The notes beneath the pieces were generated by a model that saw nothing but the letters and a program-made list of their open reading frames with translations, was not told the origin of the DNA and searched no databases. Made by a program: the position numbers and the translations under genes. This document shows positions 21,771-31,401 of a stretch of 64,000 nt of DNA, one piece after another; the first letter of the stretch is position 1, and each line of letters starts with the position of its first letter. The DNA comes from Paracoccaceae bacterium. GTDB taxonomy: Bacteria > Pseudomonadota > Alphaproteobacteria > Rhodobacterales > Rhodobacteraceae. The stretch is taken from the NCBI GenBank assembly GCA_016936395.1, contig JAFGXY010000043.1, positions 118,015 through 182,014 of the forward strand, written 5' to 3'.

Positions 21771-22742
21771 TTACCAGCGAAGAACCACCGACCCCCAGGC
21801 CAGACCGCCACCGATGGCCTCGGTCACCAGCAGGTCGCCGGGCTTGATCTGGCCGCGTGCCTTGCCGACCGACAGCGCCAGCGGGATGGATGCCGCCGAG
21901 GTGTTGCCGTGGTCTTGCACCGTGACCACCACATGATCCATTGGCAATTGCATCTTCTTGACGGTGCCTTCGATGATGCGGATATTGGCCTGATGCGGCA
22001 CGATCCAGTCAACATCGGCGCTGGTCAGACCGGCCTTGTCCAGACTGGCAAGAGCGGTTTGTGCCAGCTTTTCAACGGCATGGCGGAAAACCTCTTTGCC
22101 CAGCATGCGCAGCTTGCCGGTGCTGCCGGTGCTGGTGCCGCCATCGACATAAAGCAGGTCGCGAAACCGGCCATCCGAGTGCAGGTCGCTGGCCAGAATA
22201 CCGCGATCGGCCGAGGTGCCGGTGCCGGTCTGCGCCTCGAGCACCAGGGCACCGGCACCGTCCCCGAACAGGACGCAGGTCGCGCGGTCGGTCCAGTCCA
22301 TCAGGCGGCTGAAGGCTTCGGCACCGATCACCAGCACCCGTCTGGCCTGACCCGAGACGATCAGCGCATTGGCGGTGGTCAGGGCAAAGACGAACCCGGC
22401 GCAAACCGCCTGCACGTCAAAGGCAAAACCACGCGTCATGCCCAGCTCGCCCTGCACCATGGTCGCCGCCGAGGGAAAGGTCAGATCGGCGGTCGAGGTG
22501 GCCAGAATGATGGCGTCGATGTCATCGGGCAGCAACCCGGCATCGGCAAGGGCGGCGCGCGCCGCGTGGCTGGCCATCAGCGAGGTCGTCTCGCCTTCTG
22601 CCGCGAAATGCCGCCGCTCGATCCCCGAGCGTGTGCGAATCCATGCGTCGGTGGTATCGACAAATGTCTCGATCTCGGCATTTGACACCACGCGGGCGGG
22701 CAAATAATGCCCGACACCAATCACCACGGCACGCATTGTCAT
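21771..22742 (-). CDS. fabH: 3-oxoacyl-[ACP] synthase III
   Basis: DAWIRTRSGIERRHFAAEGE, QAVCAGFVFAL active-site Cys, VPHQANIRIIEGT. Confidence 0.97.
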   Translation of the reverse strand: MTMRAVVIGVGHYLPARVVSNAEIETFVDTTDAWIRTRSGIERRHFAAEGETTSLMASHAARAALADAGLLPDDIDAIILATSTADLTFPSAATMVQGELGMTRGFAFDVQAVCAGFVFALTTANALIVSGQARRVLVIGAEAFSRLMDWTDRATCVLFGDGAGALVLEAQTGTGTSADRGILASDLHSDGRFRDLLYVDGGTSTGSTGKLRMLGKEVFRHAVEKLAQTALASLDKAGLTSADVDWIVPHQANIRIIEGTVKKMQLPMDHVVVTVQDHGNTSAASIPLALSVGKARGQIKPGDLLVTEAIGGGLAWGSVVLRW

Positions 22743-23866
22743 GATTGGTGCCTGTCTCCCATGGCGACCAGCGCCGCCTCTGCTGTTCCCGTCGCCCTGC
22801 GCCCGGTTGACGCAACCCGCGCGGCCAGCCGCTCGACAAAGCCGGTACGCGCCAGTTGAATGGCAAGCCCGATGGCGGCGGCAACCCCGGTATCATCGGC
22901 CGACCCGTGCGATTTGACGACCGTTCCGTTCAGGCCAAGGAATACACCGCCATTCACCCGGCGCGGATCGATGCGTTTTTGCAGCCGCTTGAGCGAGTTC
23001 AGCGCCAGCAGGGCGGCGAATTTCGACAAAAGACCGGCCCCGAACGCCTCGCGCAACAGTTCCGAGATCAGCTTGGCGGTGCCTTCGCCGGTTTTCAACG
23101 CGATATTGCCGGTGAACCCATCGGTCACGATCACATCGACCCGGTCGGATGGAATATCGCCGCCTTCGACAAAACCGACGAAATCGAACCCGCCCGCCTC
23201 GGCGGCTTCGGTTATCCGGTCATGCGCCTGTTTCAGCTCGGCGCGGCCCTTGTGTTCCTCGGTGCCGACGTTCAGCAGGCCGATGCGCGGCCGGGACAGG
23301 GCAAGGCCGATGCGGGCATAGGCCGCGCCCATGGTGGCGAATTGCAACAGGTCTTCGGCCTCGGCCTCGATGCCCGCGCCCACGTCCAGCATCACGTTAA
23401 AGCCGCCCGGGTTGCGGCTGGGCCACAGGCAGGCGATGGCAGGACGGTTGACGCCCGCCACCTTGCGCAACCGGATCATGGCCACGGCCATCAGCGCGCC
23501 GGTGTTGCCGCAGGACACGGCAGCCTGTGCCTGCCCGGATTTGACGCTGTCAATCGCCGCCCACATCGAGGTGCCTTCGCCATGGCGCATCACCTGACTG
23601 GGCTTGTCGGTCATTTCGACCACGCGGTCGGCATGCACCACCGTCACCCGGTCGGCCAGACCGGCGTGCCGCGCGATCAACGGGGCCAGATCGGCCGCAT
23701 TGCCATGCAAGATGAACGCCACATCCGGGTTCTTGGCGGCGGACAAGGCAAGACCGGCCACAACGGCTGCCGGTCCGCGGTCGCCCCCCATGGCATCAAT
23801 CGAAATGACTATGGCAGGCCCGCCGTCAAGCGTCTCCGTCGCCGGATGGTGCAGTGCCTTCGACAT
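22739..23866 (-). CDS. plsX: Phosphate acyltransferase PlsX
   Basis: VISIDAMGGDRGPAAVVAGLALS, TDGFTGNIALKTGEGTAKL; 4-nt overlap with fabH. Confidence 0.96.
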   Translation of the reverse strand: MSKALHHPATETLDGGPAIVISIDAMGGDRGPAAVVAGLALSAAKNPDVAFILHGNAADLAPLIARHAGLADRVTVVHADRVVEMTDKPSQVMRHGEGTSMWAAIDSVKSGQAQAAVSCGNTGALMAVAMIRLRKVAGVNRPAIACLWPSRNPGGFNVMLDVGAGIEAEAEDLLQFATMGAAYARIGLALSRPRIGLLNVGTEEHKGRAELKQAHDRITEAAEAGGFDFVGFVEGGDIPSDRVDVIVTDGFTGNIALKTGEGTAKLISELLREAFGAGLLSKFAALLALNSLKRLQKRIDPRRVNGGVFLGLNGTVVKSHGSADDTGVAAAIGLAIQLARTGFVERLAARVASTGRRATGTAEAALVAMGDRHQS

Positions 23867-23889
23867 GGCGGGCGCTGTCTGGCCGCGGC

Positions 23890-24096
23890 TTACGCCGCGT
23901 CCTCGTCCAGATCGACCTCATTGGCCGTCGCCACGACTTCGCGGGCATCATAGTGGCCACAAGCGCCGCACACATGATGCGGACGCTTCAATTCGCCACA
24001 GTTCGGGCATTCAGCGGGGTTTCCGGCAACCAGTGCGTCATGGGCACGGCGCATGTTGCGCTTGGATTTGGTGACTCGGTTCTGCGGGACAGCCAT
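23890..24096 (-). CDS. rpmF: 50S ribosomal protein L32
   Basis: [55 protein letters not shown]. Confidence 0.98.
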   Translation of the reverse strand: MAVPQNRVTKSKRNMRRAHDALVAGNPAECPNCGELKRPHHVCGACGHYDAREVVATANEVDLDEDAA

Positions 24097-24253
24097 GTCG
24101 CGACCTTTGGGTAGTGGGGACAGGCCCCTGTTTTCTATGACGTTTCTTCAAGCGGACAAAGCCGCCGGGGGCGTGTCGCCACACCCCGAATGAGGCGCGA
24201 AACATAGCCGGAATTCTTGGGCGCGCAAGCCCCTTTCTGTCTGGCTGCGCCGA

Positions 24254-24844
24254 CTAGGTTCCGTCGCCGCCTTCCAGCCGCCCCTTCAAGGCCGCCAGCC
24301 CGGCGAAGGGTTTCAGGTCCGCGTCGCTGATCGGCGCAGCCCCGGGCGGGGCCGCGTCCAGGCTGCCAAGCTCGGCCCCCGGCGCGCGCGGATAAAGCGG
24401 CAGCGCCAGGACCAGCGCCTCGATCGCCACGGCACCGGGGTCGATCACTTCGGGCAGGGCCTCGGCACTGTCGTCTTCGGGCATCTCGATCTCGTCGCCC
24501 TGCGGGTCTTGCCAATCGCGGATATAGCGACGGACAACGGTTTCGCGCAGCTTTGCCGGAACCGGAACCAGGGTGATGGCGCAGGCTTGCACCACCTTGG
24601 CCTGCAACTCGGCCTCAAGCAAGAAATCCTGCGCGCCCACGGGGCGGATCTCGCCCTTGAAATGCAGGGCGGGCAGGTCAAGCAGGCCAAGGCTGCCGGC
24701 AATGCCGGCGCGGGTGGCGGCATCGGGCGTCAGGTCAAATCGGGTGGGCTTGCGGCTGGACAGCGCAGCACTGCGCAACGGGTGGCGCAGCGGCAGATCG
24801 GGCATGGCGGGCGCAGCGGCGGGGGATTGGGGCAGTTTTGCCAT
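24254..24844 (-). CDS. YceD/DUF177-family protein
   Basis: HFKGEIRPVGAQDFLLEAELQAKVVQACAITLVPVPAKLRETVVRRYI; upstream of rpmF. Confidence 0.88.
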   Translation of the reverse strand: MAKLPQSPAAAPAMPDLPLRHPLRSAALSSRKPTRFDLTPDAATRAGIAGSLGLLDLPALHFKGEIRPVGAQDFLLEAELQAKVVQACAITLVPVPAKLRETVVRRYIRDWQDPQGDEIEMPEDDSAEALPEVIDPGAVAIEALVLALPLYPRAPGAELGSLDAAPPGAAPISDADLKPFAGLAALKGRLEGGDGT

Positions 24845-25056
24845 GATGACCCTCGGATCAAAGCGGCTGACAGACCGACACGCGTTCCATTCTTGAACCG
24901 GCGCACGTGTTTCTGTAAGCCTTTGTGTCAGGAGACGGTTTCTTGTCTTTCGCACCTAAGCGGCACGGGCCGGCTTGGCAAGTGCTGCAAGGCAAGGCAG
25001 TCGTTTCGGGCGACGCACGGCAGGTGCGCGTCGGGGCCGAGCAAGGATTGACACGA

Positions 25057-25554
25057 ATGCCACGGACGACATCAAAGCGCGACCGGACCATGGGTCCATC
25101 GGTCTTGGCCCGATGGGCACGGGGACTGATGATGCTGGGCCTTGCCGCCAGTCTTGCAGCCTGCTCGGCGGTCTATCGCAATCATGGCTATGTGCCGGTA
25201 GAGGAAGACCTTGCCCAGCTTGTCGTCGGCACGGACACACGCGACACCGTGGCCCCCAAGGTCGGGCGGCCCTCGGCCTGGGGTCTGCTGAATGACACCG
25301 GCTGGTTTTACGTGCAAAGCCGCTGGGAATACAAAGGGGCCTTTCCGCCGAAAGAACTTGACCGGCAGGTCGTGGCCCTGACGTTTTCCGAAGCGGGCGT
25401 GTTGCAAAACGTCGAACGCTTCGGGATGGAGCGCGGCCAGATCGTGCCGTTGTCGCGCCGTGTGACAGAATCCAACGTCAAGGGCATGAGCGTGCTCAGC
25501 CGCCTGTTCTCGAACTTCGGTCGCGTCAATCCGGGTCAGTTTCTGAACAACTGA
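25057..25554 (+). CDS. Outer membrane assembly lipoprotein, BamE/SmpA-OmlA family
   Basis: Lipobox GLAASLAACSAVYRNHGYVPVEEDLAQLVVGTDTRDTVAPKVGRPSAWGLLND. Confidence 0.88.
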   Translation: MPRTTSKRDRTMGPSVLARWARGLMMLGLAASLAACSAVYRNHGYVPVEEDLAQLVVGTDTRDTVAPKVGRPSAWGLLNDTGWFYVQSRWEYKGAFPPKELDRQVVALTFSEAGVLQNVERFGMERGQIVPLSRRVTESNVKGMSVLSRLFSNFGRVNPGQFLNN

Positions 25555-25569
25555 CCCGGGGGCCTGTCA

Positions 25570-25962
25570 CTAAGCCTCTGGGTCAAACGTCAGGGCGACA
25601 CCGTTGATGCAGTAGCGCAGACCGGTCGGGGCAGGGCCGTCGGGAAACACGTGCCCCAGATGTGCGTCGCAGCGGGCGCAATGCACCTCGGTCCGACGCA
25701 TGAAAAAGCTCCGATCCACAGTTTCGCCGACATTTTCGGCGGCAATTGGCGCATAAAAGCTGGGCCAGCCGGTGCCCGAGTCGAACTTGGTGGCTTGGTC
25801 AAACAAGGGCGCGTCGCAGCACACACAGCGAAAGGTGCCGGGGGCCTTGGGGAAATCTTCGTGGGTGAAGGCGCGTTCGGTGCCATGCTTGCGTGTCACC
25901 TTGAAGGCCAGATCAGACAGCGCTGCGCGCCATTCGTCATCCGTCTTGATCACCTTGTCCAT
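25570..25962 (-). CDS. msrB: Peptide-methionine (R)-S-oxide reductase
   Basis: FRCVCCDAPLFDQATKFDSGTGWPSFYAPI..., VHCARCDAHLGHVFPDGPAPTGLRYCINGVAL. Confidence 0.97.
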   Translation of the reverse strand: MDKVIKTDDEWRAALSDLAFKVTRKHGTERAFTHEDFPKAPGTFRCVCCDAPLFDQATKFDSGTGWPSFYAPIAAENVGETVDRSFFMRRTEVHCARCDAHLGHVFPDGPAPTGLRYCINGVALTFDPEA

Positions 25963-26062
25963 CCGAACCTCCTGTGGTTTTCTGATGCTGCCGCTGCACA
26001 CGACAGCACGGCGGGAATCTAGGTCCGGGCAGGGGGTCTGCCAAGGGCGAAGGGGGCAGCCT

Positions 26063-26803
26063 GTGCAACCATTGACGCGCGGCCGGTATATGGCACGGCT
26101 TGCCGAAGGGGGCGCAGATGTGGCGCGGGCGCAGGCGTTGCGGCATCTGGCGTTCTACGCAAGGCGCGGCCGTGCCCGCCCCGATGGCCGCGATTGCGAT
26201 GCCTTTGACGCCACCGCCCGGCACATGCTGGTGGAAGACTGCCATGATGGCACTTTGCTGGCCTGTTACCGGGTGCAGGTCTATCGCGGTGACGGCGTTC
26301 TGGCATCCTATGGCGCGCAGTTCTATGATCTGTCGCGCCTTGCCAGCTATCCCGGCCCGTTGATGGAGCTGGGGCGGTTCTGCCTGCATCCCGACCAGCA
26401 TGATGCCGATATCCTGCGTCTGGCCTGGGCGGCGATGGCGCGTCTGGTCGATGACTGGGGCATCGCGCTGCTGTTTGGCTGTTCCAGCTTCATGGGGGCG
26501 GATCCGGCGCGCCATGCCGCCGCCTTGCACTTTCTGTCAGCCCGCGTGGCCCCCGACCTGTGGCGCCCCGGCCCGCGCGCCCCGTTGCGGGTGTCGCTGG
26601 GCGGCTGGTCGCAGGCGACCGGCACCGCCGAAATTCCGGCGCTGTTGCGCACCTATCTGGGCATGGGCGGCTGGGTCAGTGACCACGCGGTGATCGACCG
26701 CGATCTGGACACGCTGCATGTTCTGACCGGGGTCGAGATTGCCCATATCCCGCCTGCCCGCGCCCGCGCCCTGCGCCAGATTGCGGCGGAGAGTATGGGG
26801 TAA
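26063..26803 (+). CDS. OlsB-like L-ornithine N-acyltransferase / GNAT-fold hemolysin-like
   Basis: RYMARLAEGGADVARAQALRHLAFYARRG...DCHDGTLLACYRVQVY...ELGRFCLHPDQHDADILRLAWAAMARLVDDWGIALLFGCSSFMGADP. GTG 26063 or ATG 26090 start. Confidence 0.75.
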   Translation: MQPLTRGRYMARLAEGGADVARAQALRHLAFYARRGRARPDGRDCDAFDATARHMLVEDCHDGTLLACYRVQVYRGDGVLASYGAQFYDLSRLASYPGPLMELGRFCLHPDQHDADILRLAWAAMARLVDDWGIALLFGCSSFMGADPARHAAALHFLSARVAPDLWRPGPRAPLRVSLGGWSQATGTAEIPALLRTYLGMGGWVSDHAVIDRDLDTLHVLTGVEIAHIPPARARALRQIAAESMG

Positions 26804-26944
26804 TATGATACCTCTATTGCAAGCTATTGATTTGGCGTCATTTTATATTGATTTTGCAGCTTGACGCTGCACTGGTGATGCGCGATAAGCCGCCATCCGA
26901 ATTGTCAGAGGTGCGCCTCTGCCCTTCCTTCATGGGACGACACG

Positions 26945-27409
26945 ATGAAAACCTTTACCGCTACTCCGGCGGACATCGAGAAAAAGTGGATCCTGATCGA
27001 CGCCGAAGGCATCGTTCTGGGTCGCTTGGCCACGATTGTCGCCAATATCTTGCGCGGCAAGAACAAGCCGACCTTCACCCCCCACATGGACATGGGTGAC
27101 AATGTCATCATCATCAACGCCGACAAGGTGCAGATGACCGGAAACAAGCGCGCCGACAAGATCTACTACTGGCACACCGGCCATCCCGGCGGCATCAAGC
27201 AGCGCACGGCGCGGCAGGTGCTGGAAGGCAACCACCCCGAGCGTGTGGTGATCAAGGCCGTTGAGCGTATGATCACCCGCAACCGCCTTGGCCGTCAGCA
27301 GATGACCAACCTGCGCGTCTATGCAGGGGCCGCCCATCCGCACGAAGCGCAGCAGCCCACCGTCCTTGACGTTGGCGCGCTGAACCCGAAGAACACCCGG
27401 AGCGCATGA
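26945..27409 (+). CDS. rplM: 50S ribosomal protein L13
   Basis: [68 protein letters not shown]. Confidence 0.98.
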   Translation: MKTFTATPADIEKKWILIDAEGIVLGRLATIVANILRGKNKPTFTPHMDMGDNVIIINADKVQMTGNKRADKIYYWHTGHPGGIKQRTARQVLEGNHPERVVIKAVERMITRNRLGRQQMTNLRVYAGAAHPHEAQQPTVLDVGALNPKNTRSA

Positions 27410-27411
27410 GC

Positions 27412-27903
27412 ATGGCTGACATCAAATCCCTCGACGATCTGAAATCGGCCGTGTCCGGCACGGTTGCCGATGTGGCAGCCCCGGTTGCCGCCCCCCGCGT
27501 TCCCGTGCGCGATGCGCTTGGCCGCGCCTGTGCCACCGGCAAGCGCAAGAACGCGGTTGCCCGTGTCTGGGTCAAGCCCGGTTCCGGCAAGGTTGTGGTC
27601 AACGGCAAGGAAATGGCGGCCTATTTCGCCCGTCCGGTGCTGCAGATGATCCTCAAGCAGCCCTTCACCGGCGCGAATGTGGAGGGCCAGTTCGACGTGA
27701 TGGCCACGGTTGTCGGTGGCGGTCTGTCGGGTCAGGCCGGTGCGGTCAAGCACGGCATCTCCAAGGCGTTGCAGCTTTATGAACCCGGCCTGCGCCCCGC
27801 GCTGAAAGCCGCCGGCTTCCTGACCCGCGACAGCCGCGTGGTGGAACGCAAGAAATACGGCAAGGCCAAGGCGCGCAAGAGCTTCCAGTTCTCCAAGCGC
27901 TGA
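27412..27903 (+). CDS. rpsI: 30S ribosomal protein S9
   Basis: [32 protein letters not shown]...[19 protein letters not shown]. Confidence 0.98.
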   Translation: MADIKSLDDLKSAVSGTVADVAAPVAAPRVPVRDALGRACATGKRKNAVARVWVKPGSGKVVVNGKEMAAYFARPVLQMILKQPFTGANVEGQFDVMATVVGGGLSGQAGAVKHGISKALQLYEPGLRPALKAAGFLTRDSRVVERKKYGKAKARKSFQFSKR

Positions 27904-27921
27904 TCCGGTTTTCATGGTTAC

Positions 27922-27950
27922 AAAAGGCCCGCCGTCTGGCGGGCCTTTTT
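27922..27950 (+). terminator. Rho-independent terminator of rplM-rpsI
   Basis: AAAAGGCCCGCC-GTCT-GGCGGGCCTTTTT. Confidence 0.9.
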
Positions 27951-28106
27951 GTTTGGCTGTCGTAAAGCAGGAATGGGATGGTTGGCCGGGACGTTTTTGG
28001 TCCCAAGATGAGCCATGCTGTATGGTGCCGTGACGGCAGATGGCCACTCAGGCATTCTGCCGTGATACCCGAGCCTCACCATCAGGGTATATAGTCTCCA
28101 CACAAT

Positions 28107-28132
28107 GAAAAAGGGGCCGGAAGCTCCGGCCC
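28107..28132 (-). terminator. Terminator of the DUF1127 gene
   Basis: GGGCCGGAGCTTCCGGCCCC then TTTTT on the minus strand. Confidence 0.8.
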
Positions 28133-28168
28133 AGTCGGGGAAAAGCTGCAAATGGCGGCGGATCAAGC

Positions 28169-28375
28169 CTACCAGAACCCGCGCGCGGCTTCGGTCTGCG
28201 CGGCAAGCGGGTCAAGCCCCACGTCGCGCAACAGATGCGCATCCAGCCGTTTCAAGCCCTTTCGCGTGCGCTGGCGCTGCTCCCACGCGACAACGCGGAC
28301 CGCGGCGGCCAGCACCAGCCGCGACAGCGGCGGAAGATCGGCAGAGCGGAATACCAGCATTTCGGCGGGAGACAT
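28169..28375 (-). CDS. DUF1127 small protein
   Basis: MSPAEMLVFRSADLPPLSRLVLAAAVRVVAWEQRQRTRKGLKRLDAHLLRDVGLDPLAAQTEAARGFW. Confidence 0.88.
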   Translation of the reverse strand: MSPAEMLVFRSADLPPLSRLVLAAAVRVVAWEQRQRTRKGLKRLDAHLLRDVGLDPLAAQTEAARGFW

Positions 28376-28394
28376 GGGACGCCATCCTTTTGTG

Positions 28395-28478
28395 TTGATA
28401 CAATGGCACTTGATGCCATAGTATATCGATACAAAACCATCAGGTGAATCGCCAGAGGAACATTGTGGCTGATACAAT
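28395..28478. promoter_or_regulatory. Three direct repeats YGATACAA in the DUF1127/MocR divergent intergenic
   Basis: TTGATACAAT 28395-28404, TCGATACAAA 28426-28435, CTGATACAAT 28469-28478. Confidence 0.6.
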
Positions 28479-29868
28479 ATGGCTGCCCGACCTGTCGGGC
28501 CAGGACGGTCCGAAATATCTGGCGCTGACCCGCGCCCTGCGGGATGCCATCCGTGACGGCAGTCTGGCCGAAGGCGCGCAACTGCCCACGGTGCGTGAAC
28601 TGGCGTGGCAGTTGAAGGTCACCCCCGGCACGGTGGCGCGCGCCTACAGCCTTGCCACGCAAGAGGGGATGCTGGCCGCCACCGTCGGGCGCGGCACCTT
28701 TGTTGCCGCCAGCCATCCGCGGCTGGGGCCGACGCAATCGCTGTATATCGAGCGCGATCCTGCCCGCGATCAGGGCCGCACCGATCTGCGCGCGCCGATC
28801 CTGCCCGATCTGGGGCAGGGGGCCGCCATCGCGGCCGCGATGCGGGCGGTTGCGCAGGACGCCGCGATCGACTGGATCGACTACCCCAGCCAGCGCGGCG
28901 AGATCCCGCTGCGCGAGGCGGTCTGTCATTGGCTGTCAGACCGGGTGCTTGGGCCGATGTCGCCCGAGGATATCGTTCTGACCCATGGCGGACAGAACGC
29001 CATCAACCTGATCTTCATGTGTTGCCTGCGCGGGGATCGTCCGGTGGTGCTGACCGAGGAACTGGCCTATCCCGGCTTTCGCCACGCCGCCCGCCTGTCA
29101 CGGGCCGAGACGGTGGCGGTCGAGATGGATGATCAAGGCATCCTGCCGCAGGCGCTGGACGCCGCCTGCCGACGCCATGGCGCGCAGGTGCTGTGCCTGA
29201 CCTCCGAGGCGCAAAACCCCACCACCGGCCGCATGGGGGCGGACCGGCGGCAGGCAGTGGTCGATGTGGCGCGGCGGCATGATCTGCAAATCATCGACGA
29301 CGATTGCTATTCGGTGGCCAGCGATTCCCTGCCCGCGATCCGAGCGCTGGCCCCGGAACGCAGCTGGCACGTCGGCAGCCTGTCGAAAACCCTGTCGGCG
29401 GGCTTGCGCTTTGGCTATATCGTCGCGCCGCCCGGCATGGGGCAGGCCGGCAGGCTGACGGCGCAACATGCGTATTTTGCCCTTTCGCGCCCGATCGAGG
29501 CCATGGTCCTGCATCTGTTGCAATCGGGCGAGGCGGCGCGCCTGCGCGATCTGGTGCAGGCCGATCTGGACGCGCGGTTGCAGGCGGCGGTCAACACTCT
29601 GGGCGCGTTCGATCTGGTCTGGCAACCGGGGCTGCGCTTTGTGTTCCTGCGCCTGCCCTCGGGCTGGCGGGCCAGCACCTTTGTCGCGCGGGCAGAAGGC
29701 GCGGGCGTCATGGTGCGGTCGGCCGATGAATATGCGCTGGTGCATGGCCGCGCCCCCAACGCTGTGCGGGTGGCGATGGCGGGCAACATGCCGATCGAGC
29801 AGTTTCAGGCGGCCCTGACGCGACTGGCGCAACTGCTGGCGCAACCGCCGTCCGATCTGATGGTCTGA
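28444..29868 (+). CDS. MocR-type GntR-HTH/aminotransferase fusion regulator
   Basis: GntR wHTH LREAIRDG-like ALRDAIRDGSLAEGAQLPTVRELAWQLKVTPGTVARAYS plus PLP domain VGSLSKTLSAGLRFGYI. GTG 28444 or GTG 28465 start. Confidence 0.9.
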   Translation: MNRQRNIVADTIWLPDLSGQDGPKYLALTRALRDAIRDGSLAEGAQLPTVRELAWQLKVTPGTVARAYSLATQEGMLAATVGRGTFVAASHPRLGPTQSLYIERDPARDQGRTDLRAPILPDLGQGAAIAAAMRAVAQDAAIDWIDYPSQRGEIPLREAVCHWLSDRVLGPMSPEDIVLTHGGQNAINLIFMCCLRGDRPVVLTEELAYPGFRHAARLSRAETVAVEMDDQGILPQALDAACRRHGAQVLCLTSEAQNPTTGRMGADRRQAVVDVARRHDLQIIDDDCYSVASDSLPAIRALAPERSWHVGSLSKTLSAGLRFGYIVAPPGMGQAGRLTAQHAYFALSRPIEAMVLHLLQSGEAARLRDLVQADLDARLQAAVNTLGAFDLVWQPGLRFVFLRLPSGWRASTFVARAEGAGVMVRSADEYALVHGRAPNAVRVAMAGNMPIEQFQAALTRLAQLLAQPPSDLMV

Positions 29869-30084
29869 TCCGGCAAAAAGGGCCGATTGTGGCGCGATTG
29901 TGGCAGTCAGGCGGCAACACCAAGGCGGAAGGCGCCCACCTGTTGCAAGAGGGACTCTGTCTGCGCGCCCTGCAACGGTCCAGCCTGCGGCACGCTTGAC
30001 CCAAGCCCCGGTTTTGCCGCAATTTCAAGCCTATAAGAAGCAGTCGTGTGCAGCGACGCAGCAGACCCAAGGCAGGCCGAACCG

Positions 30085-30342
30085 ATGGCATTTGAAACCA
30101 CGTTCCACGCGCCGCATGGTGGCGCAGATTTTCTGGGCTGGCGCACCCGCGGCGGCTTTACCGAGATTGTCTATGATGATGGCGTCGCCCGCCGCATGGT
30201 CTGGCGCGTCGAAGGCGGTGTCGGCAATGAGGCGCGGCTGTCGGATGCGCTGCGGGCGGCTGTCGGGTCGGTCCGCGTGGTGCCGTCGCTGTATGACGAG
30301 TTGAAAAAGCGCGCCATCGCGATTGAGCGGATTGCGGGTTGA
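30085..30342 (+). CDS. Hypothetical small protein
   Basis: MAFETTFHAPHGGADFLGWRTRGGFTEIVYDDGVARRMVWRVEGG...; followed by a terminator. Confidence 0.65.
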   Translation: MAFETTFHAPHGGADFLGWRTRGGFTEIVYDDGVARRMVWRVEGGVGNEARLSDALRAAVGSVRVVPSLYDELKKRAIAIERIAG

Positions 30343-30366
30343 CGCCCTAACGCCTTGAAATGATGC

Positions 30367-30394
30367 AAAGCCGGGTCATCGGTCCGGCTTTTTC
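30367..30394 (+). terminator. Rho-independent terminator
   Basis: AAAGCCGG...CCGGCTTTTTCT. Confidence 0.8.
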
Positions 30395-30443
30395 TATGGC
30401 CGGGCATACGGCGGGCCTTGCCAGCCTGTCAGGCTTGTGCCTA

Positions 30444-30457
30444 GCTTTGATCAAAGC
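30444..30457. promoter_or_regulatory. Perfect palindrome GCTTTGATCAAAGC upstream of ABC transporter
   Basis: 14-bp perfect palindrome 53 bp upstream of the first permease. Confidence 0.5.
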
Positions 30458-30509
30458 CGGATGATACCGGCGGGGGCGTCGGGGCACCGGCGGCGCGACA
30501 GGGGGCGTC

Positions 30510-31391
30510 ATGGCGAAAGCGAAATCCGGTCTCGGGCGGTCTGAAAAGGCATCTGGCCTGTTGATGATCAGCCCGACGGCACTTTATGCCGTGCTGTTGC
30601 TGGCGGCGCCCTTGGGCACGGTTCTGGTGTATTCGCTGGTGTCGGGCAAGGGCGGCAACATCGTCTGGGACTTTGGCCTGCAAAACTATATCGAGGTCTG
30701 GACCGGCCCGGTTTACCGCGCCATCATGTTGCGGTCGCTTATCGTGTCACTGTCGGTTACGGTGGTGACGGTGCTGATCGCCTATCCCATCGCCTATTTC
30801 GTTAGCTTCTACGTGCCGCCCGAGAAAAAGTCGCTCTGGCTGTTCCTGATCACCATCCCGTTCTGGACCAGCTATCTGATCCGGGTGTTCTTGTGGAAAG
30901 TGATCCTTGGCTATAACGGCGTCATCAACTCGGGGCTGATGAGCGTGGGCGTCATCGACGCGCCGCTGACATGGATCAACTACAACATAGGCGCGCTGGT
31001 GATGACGCTGGCGCATGCCTATGCGCCCTTTGCCATTCTGCCGATCTTTGTCAGCCTGGAAAAGATCGACCGCAGCCTGCTGGAGGCCGGGCAAGACCTT
31101 GGCGAATCCAAGCTGATGACCTTTTTGCGGGTCACGCTGCCCTTGTCGATGGGGGGCGTGATTGCGGCAGTGCTGATCGTGTTCATCCCCACCATCGGCG
31201 ATTATGTGACGCCCGATCTGATTGGCGGTGGCAAATTGCCAATGATCGCGAACATGATGGAGGTGCAGATGCTCAAGATCAACAACAAGCCGCTGGGCAG
31301 CGCGATTGCGGTGTCGGCCATGGCAATTGTCGCGGTGATCTCGGTGCTGTTCGTGCTGGCAAACCGCCGCTTCCTTGGCCCCCAGAAATAG
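30510..31391 (+). CDS. ABC transporter permease (PotB-like)
   Basis: Six-TM protein with EAGQDLGESKLMTFLRVTLPLSMGGVIAAVLIVFIPTIGDYVTPDLIGG. Confidence 0.92.
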   Translation: MAKAKSGLGRSEKASGLLMISPTALYAVLLLAAPLGTVLVYSLVSGKGGNIVWDFGLQNYIEVWTGPVYRAIMLRSLIVSLSVTVVTVLIAYPIAYFVSFYVPPEKKSLWLFLITIPFWTSYLIRVFLWKVILGYNGVINSGLMSVGVIDAPLTWINYNIGALVMTLAHAYAPFAILPIFVSLEKIDRSLLEAGQDLGESKLMTFLRVTLPLSMGGVIAAVLIVFIPTIGDYVTPDLIGGGKLPMIANMMEVQMLKINNKPLGSAIAVSAMAIVAVISVLFVLANRRFLGPQK

Positions 31392-31401
31392 AGGTTCGGT
31401 G

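Noticed and set aside
28107-28169. Possible CcsR-type sRNA (CCUCCUCCC motif) after the DUF1127 gene
   Set aside because: Searched by eye; only a simple terminator, no CCTCCTCCC loop motif.
29884-29904. Direct repeat CGATTGTGGC x2 downstream of the MocR gene
   Set aside because: Short, single pair, no clear context.
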